A stretch of 23,629 nucleotides of DNA from UMGS1781 sp045650705 (GCA_045650705.1 JAZRRK010000019.1:1-23629), one strand, 5' to 3'. Counted from the stretch's first letter, positions 16,069 to 23,498 are shown. A program made the numbers and translations. Notes: generated by a model not told the origin, from the sequence alone.

Positions 16069-16103
16069 GATTAATTCCTCCAAATATATATTTATACATA
16101 TAT

Positions 16104-16132
16104 ATTATCCTATAAAATGGAAAAAAAAACAA
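16104..16132 (-). promoter_or_regulatory. Predicted promoter for the VirD4-like gene
   Basis: On the minus strand TTGTTT (16132-16127) and GATAAT (16109-16104) are 17 bases apart. The predicted start falls near 16097, about 30 bases before the GTG. Confidence 0.5.
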
Positions 16133-16209
16133 GTCTTTTCAGTAATTTTATTTAAAAAGTGCAATAAACTTGAATATAGCATAATAGATATAAAATCGGA
16201 GGAAAAAAT

Positions 16210-17817
16210 TTGAAAAAATCTAAACAGACTTTTATGAATAGTGTAATAGTTTTAATGATATCACAATTCATAATAAAGGTGTCAGGGTTAATATATAAGG
16301 TATATCTCACTAATAAGCATGGTTTTGGAGACACTGGGAATGCAATATACTCTGCAGGTTTTCAAGCATATACACTTTTACTTGCAATATCATCTATAGG
16401 AGTTCCAAATACAATATCACAATTAATATCAAGCAAAGTAGCTGTTGGAGATAATAAAGGAGCACACAGGATATTTAAAGTTGCAATAGCTATATTTGGG
16501 GCAATAGGTTTTGCAAGTAGTAGTTTTCTATTTTTAAATGCAGATAAATTAGCAAATTCATATTTAGGTATTCCAGAAGCAGAAATGACAATAATGGCAT
16601 TAGCGCCATCAATTTTTGTAGTATCAATTTCTTCGGTAATTAGAGGATATTTTAATGGAAGAGAAAAAATATCTATAACAGCCAATTCACAATCAATAGA
16701 ACAGATATTAAAGACAATTTTAACGATAGTTACAGTTGAAGTATTTTCAATTTTATCGAAAAATGATACTGTAACAATGGTGGCAGGAGCTGCAATTGGA
16801 ACTACAACAGCAACTTTTTTTAGTTTCATATATTTATATATTTTCTACATTAAAAATAAAAGAGAAATTTGGAAAGATGTAATTTCATCAAAACAACATA
16901 AAAAAGAGGGAATATCAAGTATAATTAAAGCAATAATGGCAATATCATTACCTATATCAATTACTGCATTATTATCATCTGTAAATAAATCAATAGATGC
17001 TTTTACAGTTGTTAATACAATAAGCGAATTTTTAGGAACAGAGGAAGCGAAGTTGCAATACGGAATTTTAACCGGAAAAGTAGAAACATTGATAGTTCTT
17101 CCATATTCTTTTAATATAGCTTTTGCAATAACATTAATTCCAACCATATCTGCAGCACAAGCGAGCGGGGAAATGGAAAAAGCAATTAAAAGAATAAATT
17201 TCTCATTATTGGCAACTATATTAATAGCATTACCATGTACAGCAGTATTATTTGTTTTTGCACAGCCTATATTAAAATTATTATTTCCAAATGCATATTT
17301 AGGAAGTTTAATGCTAAAAATAAGTTCACTAAGCATAGTTTTTGTGGCCATAAATCAAACAGTAGGAGGAGTTTTGCAAGGATTAAAAAAAGTAAGCGTT
17401 CCTATTATAGCTATTGGAGTAGGTTCGATTGTGAAAATAGTATTAAATATGATACTTTTACCAATAGAACAGCTAAATATAAATGGAGCAATTATAGCAA
17501 CAATAATTAGCCATTTTGCTACGTGTTTAGTAAGTGTAATTTATTTAAAGAAATATATAGATATACAATTTAATATAAATAAATTAATAATAAAACCCAT
17601 ACTAGCAACCATAAGTATGATTATAACAGCATGGTATATATACAACAATATAACAATATTAAATTCTAAAAACATAACGTTAATTTGTTCATTATTAATA
17701 GGATTAATAATATATATATTATCTATAATAATGTTAAAAATATTATCAAAAGAAGAAATTTATATGTTGCCATATGGAAATAAAATATATAAAGCCAAAG
17801 GACATAAAAACCACTAA
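16210..17817 (+). CDS. MOP-family flippase, SpoVB/MurJ-like
   Basis: The 535-residue integral membrane protein has about 14 hydrophobic segments and the N-terminal pattern of SpoVB/YtgP-type proteins (FMNSVIVLMISQFIIKVSG, then SAGFQAYTLLLAISSIGVP). The family belongs to the MOP superfamily and flips lipid-linked precursors, including lipid II, across the membrane; SpoVB acts in spore cortex synthesis in Bacillus. Whether this copy serves vegetative wall, cortex or polysaccharide export cannot be decided here. The start is TTG, 7 bases after CGGAGG. It is divergent from the VirD4-like gene. A GGGTT/AACCC stem at 17824-17853 lies just past the stop but lacks a T tract. Confidence 0.92.
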   Translation: MKKSKQTFMNSVIVLMISQFIIKVSGLIYKVYLTNKHGFGDTGNAIYSAGFQAYTLLLAISSIGVPNTISQLISSKVAVGDNKGAHRIFKVAIAIFGAIGFASSSFLFLNADKLANSYLGIPEAEMTIMALAPSIFVVSISSVIRGYFNGREKISITANSQSIEQILKTILTIVTVEVFSILSKNDTVTMVAGAAIGTTTATFFSFIYLYIFYIKNKREIWKDVISSKQHKKEGISSIIKAIMAISLPISITALLSSVNKSIDAFTVVNTISEFLGTEEAKLQYGILTGKVETLIVLPYSFNIAFAITLIPTISAAQASGEMEKAIKRINFSLLATILIALPCTAVLFVFAQPILKLLFPNAYLGSLMLKISSLSIVFVAINQTVGGVLQGLKKVSVPIIAIGVGSIVKIVLNMILLPIEQLNINGAIIATIISHFATCLVSVIYLKKYIDIQFNINKLIIKPILATISMIITAWYIYNNITILNSKNITLICSLLIGLIIYILSIIMLKILSKEEIYMLPYGNKIYKAKGHKNH

Positions 17818-17981
17818 AATAGCGGGTTATAGAAGATAAATAAGCTAAAACCCTTGAAAATAAAAGAAAAAATAAAAAAACATAAAGAAAAAAAAGAAGG
17901 ATTTTATCTAAATATGGCGAATTATCTAAATAGTAGAGACAAATCTACGCTAAATACAAACTTTATAGGAGGTAGTTTTAA
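17818..17981 (+). other. Leader region of the HU gene
   Basis: This A-rich stretch holds a 9-bp stem with one mismatch (17824-17832 with 17845-17853), a direct repeat TATCTAAATA (17905-17914 and 17923-17932) and a short inverted repeat GTAGA/TCTAC (17933-17948) just before the AGGAGG site of the HU gene. TTGAAA at 17854 has no good -10 at the right distance, so I do not call a promoter. Confidence 0.4.
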
Positions 17982-18260
17982 ATGAACAAAGCTGAATTAA
18001 TCGCAGCAATAGCTGCAAAAACAGGAGATACTAAAAAAGGAGCAGAAGCAACATTAAATGCATTCGTTGACACAGTAACAGAAGCATTAGTTAACGATGA
18101 AAAAGTACAATTAGTTGGATTTGGTTCTTTTGAAGTAAGAAAAAGAGCAGCTAGAAAAGGTAGAAACCCACAGACAAAAGAAGAAATCAAAATACCTGCA
18201 TCAAAAGCTCCAGTATTCAAAGCTGGTAAAGCATTAAAAGATTTAGTAAACAAAAAATAA
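17982..18260 (+). CDS. hup: DNA-binding protein HU
   Basis: The 92-residue histone-like protein has the complete HU fold: helices at about 3-40 (MNKAELIAAIAAKTG...), the VQLVGFGSFEV beta strand, and the DNA-bending arm with GRNPQT, followed by the PVFKAGKALKDLVN C-terminal helix. HU acts as a dimer to bend and compact the nucleoid. An AGGAGG site lies before the ATG. The codons used (GTT, GCA, AAA, GGT) fit a highly expressed gene in this genome. A strong terminator follows at 18278, so it is probably a single-gene transcript. Confidence 0.97.
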   Translation: MNKAELIAAIAAKTGDTKKGAEATLNAFVDTVTEALVNDEKVQLVGFGSFEVRKRAARKGRNPQTKEEIKIPASKAPVFKAGKALKDLVNKK

Positions 18261-18277
18261 GGTTTATATAAATTATG

Positions 18278-18304
18278 AAAAAGCGACCTGATGGGTCGCT
18301 TTTT
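18278..18304 (+). terminator. Rho-independent terminator of the HU gene
   Basis: AGCGACC (18282-18288) pairs with GGTCGCT (18294-18300), extended by A runs on the left and T runs on the right, 18 bases after the stop codon. Confidence 0.92.
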
Positions 18305-18310
18305 CAATAA

Positions 18311-18434
18311 GAATTTGAAAAATAATTGCCATTTGGCGTTGTTAAAATTGAGATAAAAAAGCCTCGACGTATCTTTATACGCCTCCGGTTTTTTACTCAA
18401 TTTTGCCTAGCCAAATAACAATTCTTTTCCAAAC
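18311..18434. repeat. Long imperfect hairpin element (about 124 bp)
   Basis: The two halves are inverted copies with matching blocks from outside in: AATTG with CAATT, ATTTGGC (18331-18337) with GCCAAAT (18410-18416), AAAATTGAG (18344-18352) with CTCAATTTT (18396-18404), an A run with a T run, and the apex CGTAT/ATACG around CTTT. No long open frame or T-tract end is evident, and the HU terminator is already complete upstream. It looks like a small repeated element or a structured RNA rather than a terminator. Confidence 0.65.
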
Positions 18435-18466
18435 TAGTTTATAATTAAAAATCAAAGAGGAAATTT

Positions 18467-19009
18467 ATGATAAATATAATAGATACAAACTTATACAATA
18501 TGATGTTTAAATTATTCAGCACGAAAACTACTTTTGTTATGACCTTTATATCTCATTTAGGTTCTGCAACAACACTAATATTATTAAGTATTCTATTTTT
18601 TATAATATTTAAAAATAAGAAAATGCCATTAATAATATCAATTAATTTAATCATGGTATATTTATTAAATGTAATACTAAAAGTAAGTGTTGAAAGACAG
18701 AGACCAGAGGTGTTAAGGTTAGCATTAGAAGATGGTTATAGCTTTCCTAGTGGTCATGCAATGGTGTCTACAGGATTTTATGGATTATTAATATACATAA
18801 CATACAAAAAAATTAGAAATAAAAATATAAGAAATTTAATAATAACACTATTAACATTATTAATACTGTTAATAGGAGCAAGCAGAATATATTTAGGTGT
18901 ACATTATGCAACAGATGTATTAGGAGGATTTATTATAGGTACAATTTATTTAGTGATATTTATTAAAGTTTTAAGGAGAATGAATTTATGGAAGAAATCT
19001 TTACAATAA
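18467..19009 (+). CDS. PAP2-superfamily membrane phosphatase
   Basis: The 180-residue protein has about five to six TM segments and the three PAP2 signature motifs: KVSVERQRPE (the KxxxxxxRP motif), PSGHAM, and SRIYLGVHYATD (the SRxxxxxHxxxD motif). These enzymes dephosphorylate phosphatidic acid, phosphatidylglycerol phosphate or undecaprenyl pyrophosphate at the outer face of the membrane. A role in recycling undecaprenyl pyrophosphate would fit the wall genes in the window, but substrate cannot be read from sequence. An AGAGG site lies upstream. The 3' end overlaps the next gene by 22 bases. Confidence 0.93.
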   Translation: MINIIDTNLYNMMFKLFSTKTTFVMTFISHLGSATTLILLSILFFIIFKNKKMPLIISINLIMVYLLNVILKVSVERQRPEVLRLALEDGYSFPSGHAMVSTGFYGLLIYITYKKIRNKNIRNLIITLLTLLILLIGASRIYLGVHYATDVLGGFIIGTIYLVIFIKVLRRMNLWKKSLQ

Positions 19010-19266
19010 AAAATATAATAATATATTTAATAGTTATAAATTTAATAACTTTATTAGCAATGTATATGGATAAAAGAAAAGCAAAAAAAGGTAAATGGAG
19101 AATACCGGAAAGTACACTATTTACATTAGCATTTCTTGGTGGAGCAATTGGAGGAATTGTTGGAATGTATACATTTAGACATAAAACAAAAAAAGTGAAA
19201 TTCGTAATAGGTTTTCCAGCTATATTAATATTAGAAATTTTAATAGTTATAGCAATAAATCTTTAG
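18988..19266 (+). CDS. DUF1294-like small membrane protein
   Basis: The 92-residue protein has two to three hydrophobic segments (about 8-26, 44-62 and 70-92) and the DUF1294-type pattern MDKRKAKKGKWRIPESTL, LGGAIGGIVGMYTFRHKTKK. The family is widespread and uncharacterised. Its ATG lies within the PAP2 coding region, 9 bases after AAGGAG, so the two genes are translationally coupled; a functional link to the phosphatase is only a guess. Confidence 0.88.
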   Translation: MEEIFTIKNIIIYLIVINLITLLAMYMDKRKAKKGKWRIPESTLFTLAFLGGAIGGIVGMYTFRHKTKKVKFVIGFPAILILEILIVIAINL

Positions 19267-19419
19267 ATGGAAGAGTGTTTGCATGAAATATTACCGAACT
19301 TAAGTACTGTGCACATAAAAAGTAAAAATAATTTAAAAATAAGAAACATATAGACAAAAAAACATAAAAAGACAAAAAACGACAAAAACAAAACCCTTTG
19401 AAATAGGTTATTAACAAAG

Positions 19420-19437
19420 TTATCCACAGTATCCACA
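19420..19437 (+). promoter_or_regulatory. Tandem DnaA-box-like sites
   Basis: TTATCCACA (19420-19428) is a perfect consensus DnaA box, directly followed by GTATCCACA (19429-19437) with one mismatch, in the same orientation. The preceding bases (TTATTAACAAAG) are AT-rich. Two boxes are too few to call an origin. Confidence 0.5.
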
Positions 19438-19521
19438 GAAAAAATCAAAAATAAAACATGGTAAACATAAAGCTAGAGAGTTGAACATTTACAATATTCA
19501 AAAAAAAGTAATACAAAACTA

Positions 19522-19550
19522 TTGATAAAAATAAAAAAATATTATAGAAT
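19522..19550 (+). promoter_or_regulatory. Predicted glyS promoter
   Basis: TTGATA (19522-19527), a 17-base spacer and TAGAAT (19545-19550). The predicted start near 19557 excludes an ATG at 19554 as start codon and supports 19581. Confidence 0.55.
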
Positions 19551-19580
19551 AATATGCATTATGAAAGGAATGTGAATTTT

Positions 19581-20969
19581 ATGAAAGAAAAATCAATGGA
19601 AAAAATAGTAGCATTATGCAAAAATAGAGGATATATATATCCAGGTTCAGAAATTTATGGTGGGTTGGCAAACTCATGGGATTACGGTCCAATAGGTGCA
19701 GAACTTAAAAAGAATATAAAAGATTTATGGTGGAGAAAATTTATAAGAGAATCAAAATATAATGTTGGAATAGATGCAGCAATTATAATGAACCCAGAAG
19801 TATGGGTAACAACAGGTCATGTAGGTGGATTTAGTGACCCACTTATAGACTGTAAATCTTGTAAAACAAGACATAGAGCAGATAAATTAATTGAAGAATG
19901 GGGATTTAAAAACGAAAAAGATATTTCTGGATTAGATGGATGGAGTAATGAACAATTAGTTTCATATATAAATGATAATCATATAGAATGCCCAAATTGT
20001 GGTAAAGTAGATTTTACAGATATACGTAAATTCAATTTAATGTTCAAAACATTTATGGGAGTTACAGAAGATGCAAAATCAGAAGTTTATTTAAGACCTG
20101 AAACTGCACAAGGTATGTTTGTAAATTTCAAAAATGTACAAAGAACAACAAGAAGAAAATTACCAATGGGGATTGGTCAAATGGGACGTTCATTTAGAAA
20201 TGAAATAACACCAGGTAATTTCATATTTAGAATGAGAGAATTTGAACAAATGGAATTAGAATTTTTCTGCAAACCAGGAACAGATTTAGAATGGTATGAA
20301 TATTGGAAGAAATTTTGCAAAAACTGGTTAATGAGTATAGGCATAAAAGAGGAAAATTTAAGAATGAGAGAGCATTCAAAAGAAGAACTTTCATTTTATA
20401 GTAAAGGAACAACAGATATAGAATACTTATTCCCATTTGGCTGGGGAGAACTTTGGGGCATAGCTGATAGGACAAATTATGATTTATCAAGACACATGGA
20501 AGCATCAAAAGCAGATTTAACATATTTAGATCCAGAAACAAACGAAAAATATGTACCATACTGTGTAGAGCCAGCTGTTGGAGTTGATAGAGTATTTTTA
20601 ACAGTTTTATGTGATGCTTATGATGAAGAAGAAATTGCAGAAGGAGATGTAAGAACAGTATTACACTTACATCCAGCATTAGCACCATATAAAGTAGCAG
20701 TACTACCATTATCTAAAAAACTAAGTCCAAAAGCAGAAGAAATATTTGCAAAATTATCTAAAAAATATATGTGCGAATATGACGAATCTGGAAGTATAGG
20801 AAAAAGATATAGAAGAGAAGATGAAATAGGAACACCATATTGTATTACAGTAGATTTCGAAACAGAAAATGACAACTCAGTAACAATAAGAGATAGAGAC
20901 ACAATGGAACAAGTAAGAGTAAAAATAGATGAATTAGAAAAATGGATAGATGAAAAATTAGAATTTTAA
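19581..20969 (+). CDS. glyS: Glycyl-tRNA synthetase, dimeric class II type
   Basis: The 462-residue enzyme attaches glycine to tRNA-Gly. It is the single-chain alpha2 type, not the alpha/beta GlyQ-GlyS type. Class II motifs are visible: motif 2 region RPETAQGMF (172-180) with SFRNEITP (204-211) and REFEQ (219-223), and motif 3 GVDRVF (334-339). Cys91/Cys94 (CKSC) and Cys137/Cys140 (CPNC) suggest a zinc-binding insertion. The anticodon-binding domain is about 365-460. I chose the ATG at 19581: AAAGGA lies 11 bases upstream, and the longer frame from 19554 would start ahead of the predicted transcript start. A promoter for the next gene begins 9 bases past the stop. Confidence 0.95.
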   Translation: MKEKSMEKIVALCKNRGYIYPGSEIYGGLANSWDYGPIGAELKKNIKDLWWRKFIRESKYNVGIDAAIIMNPEVWVTTGHVGGFSDPLIDCKSCKTRHRADKLIEEWGFKNEKDISGLDGWSNEQLVSYINDNHIECPNCGKVDFTDIRKFNLMFKTFMGVTEDAKSEVYLRPETAQGMFVNFKNVQRTTRRKLPMGIGQMGRSFRNEITPGNFIFRMREFEQMELEFFCKPGTDLEWYEYWKKFCKNWLMSIGIKEENLRMREHSKEELSFYSKGTTDIEYLFPFGWGELWGIADRTNYDLSRHMEASKADLTYLDPETNEKYVPYCVEPAVGVDRVFLTVLCDAYDEEEIAEGDVRTVLHLHPALAPYKVAVLPLSKKLSPKAEEIFAKLSKKYMCEYDESGSIGKRYRREDEIGTPYCITVDFETENDNSVTIRDRDTMEQVRVKIDELEKWIDEKLEF

Positions 20970-20977
20970 AAAAAATA

Positions 20978-21006
20978 TTGACAAAAAATATCGTATTAGA
21001 TAAAAT
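20978..21006 (+). promoter_or_regulatory. Predicted promoter for the second pilin-like gene
   Basis: A perfect TTGACA (20978-20983), a 17-base spacer and TAAAAT (21001-21006). The predicted +1 falls at about 21013, the first base of the palindromic repeat, the same geometry as at 12606-12641. Confidence 0.75.
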
Positions 21007-21012
21007 AAAAAT

Positions 21013-21038
21013 GTAGGGGCGAGCATCGCTCGTCCGCA
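21013..21038 (+). repeat. Intergenic palindromic repeat, second full copy
   Basis: GTAGGGGCGAGC followed by GCTCGTCCGCA; differs from the 12641 copy at one of 26 positions, in the loop. It forms a GC-rich hairpin at the expected 5' end of the pilin-like mRNA, 42 bases before its start codon. There is no T tract. Confidence 0.75.
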
Positions 21039-21079
21039 CGTCGAAGAAATTACTAATATACAAAATAGGAGGAAAGAAA

Positions 21080-21766
21080 ATGAAAAATAACAAAGGAATA
21101 ACGTTAATAGCGTTAATAATCACGATAATAGTAATGCTAATACTAGTGGGAGTAACAGTATCAGTAGTAATAAACAGTAACTTAATAGGAACAGCACAAG
21201 GAGCAAAAACAAATACAGAATTAAAATATGAAGAAGAACAAACTTACGGAATGAATGTAACAATAAATGGAGAAAACTATGTAAGTGTCGAAGATTTTGT
21301 AAATCCAGGAGATGGAGCAATTAAAGTAGCAGAAACTCCTACACATGTTTTACATGTATTTGGAACACAATATTTAATTGATAGTACTACAGAGTGGAGT
21401 GATTTGGAAACATGTGAAGAACCCATTGTCCTAACAAGAGAATCGTATTCTGATTTGGGGGATTACTTCTATCTTTTTAATGGTGAAGACAAGATTAGCG
21501 GTATCTACTCAATAGGCGGTGACTCGTGGGAGCCGGGCGACTGGGAAATGGGAATGCCCTTCTTATACGAAACTGATTCGGTTAAACGTTATAATGATAC
21601 TATTTTGCAATCACATGGTATCTTGATAGACTTGAGCTCGGAAGATTCTAATTTTGATTTTTGGATGATTGGCTATCTGGATTCGGCTGCTATTTATACA
21701 ATGTCCTGTAGGGATTATTTTAATACGTTGCCGGAGGAACAACTTCTTTATGCTGTAGCTATATAA
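21080..21766 (+). CDS. Pilin-like protein with unrecognised C-terminal domain
   Basis: The 228-residue protein begins MKNNKGITLIALIITIIVML: basic leader, Gly, I-T-L and one hydrophobic helix (about 7-30), the class III signal layout, but with Ala at +5 instead of Glu. Residues 11-72 parallel the protein at 1-1302, including INSNL, KYEE and N[IV]TING. From about residue 75 the two are unrelated. I recognise no domain in residues 80-228; they are rich in Asp, Trp and Tyr (GGDSWEPGDWEMG, DFWMIGYLDS), with three Cys, and could be a secreted beta-rich or calcium-binding domain. Codon use shifts there: five TCG serine codons and two CCG codons within about 110 codons, rare in neighbouring genes. 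AGGAGG lies 7 bases before the ATG, with a strong promoter upstream and a terminator downstream, so it is a single-gene transcript. Confidence 0.82.
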   Translation: MKNNKGITLIALIITIIVMLILVGVTVSVVINSNLIGTAQGAKTNTELKYEEEQTYGMNVTINGENYVSVEDFVNPGDGAIKVAETPTHVLHVFGTQYLIDSTTEWSDLETCEEPIVLTRESYSDLGDYFYLFNGEDKISGIYSIGGDSWEPGDWEMGMPFLYETDSVKRYNDTILQSHGILIDLSSEDSNFDFWMIGYLDSAAIYTMSCRDYFNTLPEEQLLYAVAI

Positions 21767-21783
21767 GAAAAAGATGTACGAGG

Positions 21784-21835
21784 TTAACCACAAATACTAT
21801 ACAAAATATGTATAGTATTTGTGGTTAATTTTTAT
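21784..21835 (+). terminator. Strong hairpin terminator after the pilin-like gene
   Basis: A perfect stem of about 20 bp (21784-21803 with 21809-21828) around AAATA, followed by a short T run. It begins 17 bases past the stop codon. Confidence 0.88.
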
Positions 21836-21939
21836 GTCTATTAAAATTAAATTTTCTTACCCAATTTATCTTGAATTAAGACGAAAAATGTGATATTAAT
21901 ATATACGATTAGTAATTGGGAAAAAAATTAAAAAAACTA

Positions 21940-21967
21940 TTGACTTTTAAAAAAAGTAGTATATAAT
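21940..21967 (+). promoter_or_regulatory. recA promoter
   Basis: TTGACT (21940-21945), a 16-base spacer and perfect TATAAT (21962-21967), with a leader of about 30 bases. I do not see a clear Firmicutes LexA box (GAACATATGTTC type) in the preceding 150 bases. Confidence 0.75.
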
Positions 21968-22005
21968 ATACACAAACAAAAGTTTGAAAAAAGTAGGAGG
22001 ATTTT

Positions 22006-23055
22006 ATGAGTACAGATAATTTAGAAAAAAGAAAAGCACTAGAAGCAGCATTAGGACAAATAGAAAAACAATTTGGTAAAGGTTCAATAATGAAATTAGG
22101 AGAATATCAAGCAATGAATGTAGAGGCAATTCCAACAGGAGCATTGAGCTTAGATATAGCATTAGGAATAGGAGGTATTCCTAGAGGAAGAATTATAGAA
22201 ATATTTGGACCAGAATCATCAGGAAAAACAACTTTAGCACTACACGCAATAGCTGAAGCTCAAAAAATGGGAGGGGAAGCCGCTTTCATAGATGCTGAAC
22301 ACGCATTAGATCCAGTATATGCAAAACACTTAGGTGTAGATATAGATAATTTAATAGTATCACAACCAGATACAGGAGAACAAGCTTTAGAAATAGCAGA
22401 AGCTCTTACAAGAAGTGGAGCAATAGATGTAATAGTAGTAGACTCTGTTGCAGCATTAGTTCCAAAGGCAGAAATAGATGGAGACATGGGAGATAGCCAT
22501 ATAGGGTTACAAGCAAGATTAATGTCTCAAGCTTTAAGAAAATTAGCAGGAGTTATTAATAAATCAAAAACAGTAATTATATTTATTAACCAGTTAAGAG
22601 AAAAAGTAGGAATAATGTTTGGAAATCCAGAAACAACACCAGGAGGAAGAGCATTAAAATTCTATGCTTCAGTTAGATTAGATATAAGGAAAGTAGAAAA
22701 CATTAAAACAGATGGAGAAGTTACAGGTGCAAGAGCAAGAGTAAAAATAATTAAAAATAAAGTAGCTCCACCATTTAGAGAAGCTGAATTTGATATAGTA
22801 TATGGAAAAGGAATTTCAAAAGAAGGAAACATATTAGATTTAGCTGTTAATTTAAATTTAGTAGAAAAAGCAGGAGCATGGTTTAGCTACAATGGAGAAA
22901 AAATAGGACAAGGAAGAGAAAACGCAAAACAATATATTAAAGAAAATAAATCTGTTGCAAAAGAATTAGAAGAAAAAATTAGAGAAAACTTTAAAAAAGC
23001 TTTCGAAAACAGTTTAGCAGACAATGAAATAGAAGAAGACGCAGATGAGGAATAA
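22006..23055 (+). CDS. recA: Recombinase RecA
   Basis: The 349-residue protein matches RecA throughout. Walker A is GPESSGKTT (68-76), the catalytic Glu is E98 in DAEHALD, and Walker B is VIVVDS (142-147). L1 (around EIDGDMGDSHIG) and L2 (around FGNPETTPGGRAL) bind DNA. The C-terminus is short and acidic (EIEEDADEE). RecA coats single-stranded DNA, performs strand exchange and triggers LexA cleavage. The ATG follows GTAGGAGG. recX starts three bases after its stop, so the regulator is cotranscribed. Confidence 0.99.
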   Translation: MSTDNLEKRKALEAALGQIEKQFGKGSIMKLGEYQAMNVEAIPTGALSLDIALGIGGIPRGRIIEIFGPESSGKTTLALHAIAEAQKMGGEAAFIDAEHALDPVYAKHLGVDIDNLIVSQPDTGEQALEIAEALTRSGAIDVIVVDSVAALVPKAEIDGDMGDSHIGLQARLMSQALRKLAGVINKSKTVIIFINQLREKVGIMFGNPETTPGGRALKFYASVRLDIRKVENIKTDGEVTGARARVKIIKNKVAPPFREAEFDIVYGKGISKEGNILDLAVNLNLVEKAGAWFSYNGEKIGQGRENAKQYIKENKSVAKELEEKIRENFKKAFENSLADNEIEEDADEE

Positions 23056-23057
23056 TT

Positions 23058-23498
23058 ATGTACGAACTTGAAGAATTTGATAGTTTAAAAACTAAAGTGC
23101 TAAAATATGTATTATATAAAAAAAGAAGTGAAGCAGAAATAAGACAAAAGTTTTTACAAAATGCAGGAGAAATGCTAGATGATGTTATTGATTATTTAAA
23201 AGAAAATAATTATATAAATGATAGCGAATATATAGCAAAAATTATAAATGAATTTAAGCGATTAAAGAATATGTCTATAAAGGAAATCGAGTATAAACTA
23301 ATGTCAAAAGGATTAGACAAAAATAAAATAAATGATTATATATGTACAAATAGAGAAGACTTATTGGAATATGAATTAAATTCTGCAAGAAACATATTTA
23401 TAAAAAAGCAACAGACTATGGAAAAAGAAGATATTATACTTTATTTAAAGAAAAAAGGATATTTAAGTGAAGTTATAGAATTGATTAAAGAAGAATAA
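23058..23498 (+). CDS. recX: RecX regulatory protein
   Basis: The 146-residue helical protein has the three-repeat RecX pattern: KTKVLKYVLYKKRSEAEIRQK, then VIDYLKENNYINDSEYI, then a second and third helical repeat (RLKNMSIKEIEYKLMSKGLD; YLKKKGYL). RecX binds RecA filaments and limits their growth. At 146 residues it is slightly shorter than E. coli RecX and much shorter than Bacillus RecX. The ribosome binding site lies in the end of recA (GATGAGG), so translation is probably coupled. Confidence 0.93.
   Translation: MYELEEFDSLKTKVLKYVLYKKRSEAEIRQKFLQNAGEMLDDVIDYLKENNYINDSEYIAKIINEFKRLKNMSIKEIEYKLMSKGLDKNKINDYICTNREDLLEYELNSARNIFIKKQQTMEKEDIILYLKKKGYLSEVIELIKEE

Larger units (their letters stand above)
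19267..19580 (+). other. Intergenic region before glyS
   Basis: This 314-base stretch has no credible gene. It is very A-rich, contains GACAAAAA repeated at 19353, 19371 and 19381, two tandem DnaA-box-like sites at 19420-19437, and the glyS promoter at 19522. I see no T-box leader; the predicted glyS transcript starts too near the gene to hold one. Confidence 0.6.

Noticed and set aside
13735..16083. Longer start (TTG at 16083) for the VirD4-like gene
   Set aside because: It would put the GGAGG site inside the coding sequence. The GTG at 16068 sits 8 bases after that site.
17235..17510. Open frame overlapping the spoVB-like gene on the same strand
   Set aside because: It is a shadow in another frame, with low-complexity Ser/Asn/Lys composition, no ribosome binding site and a well-supported gene in the main frame.
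17978..18400. Minus-strand open frame of 140 codons across the HU gene and the downstream hairpin
   Set aside because: It is antisense to HU, and its N-terminal part is just translation of the terminator and hairpin element. Such frames arise from the inverted repeat.
19400..19440. Replication origin
   Set aside because: There are only two DnaA boxes, no dnaA or dnaN neighbour and no skew evidence within the window.
19554..19580. Upstream ATG for glyS
   Set aside because: It lies ahead of or at the predicted transcript start, has no ribosome binding site, and GlyRS homology begins after 19581.
19267..19580. T-box or other riboswitch upstream of glyS
   Set aside because: No T-box consensus or specifier stem is visible, and the best promoter leaves only about 25 bases of leader.
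12641..21038. The two palindromic repeats as ends (att or IS) of one mobile element
   Set aside because: They are in direct orientation but enclose mostly core genes (spoVB-like, HU, glyS) with no integrase or transposase. They are better read as dispersed small repeats.
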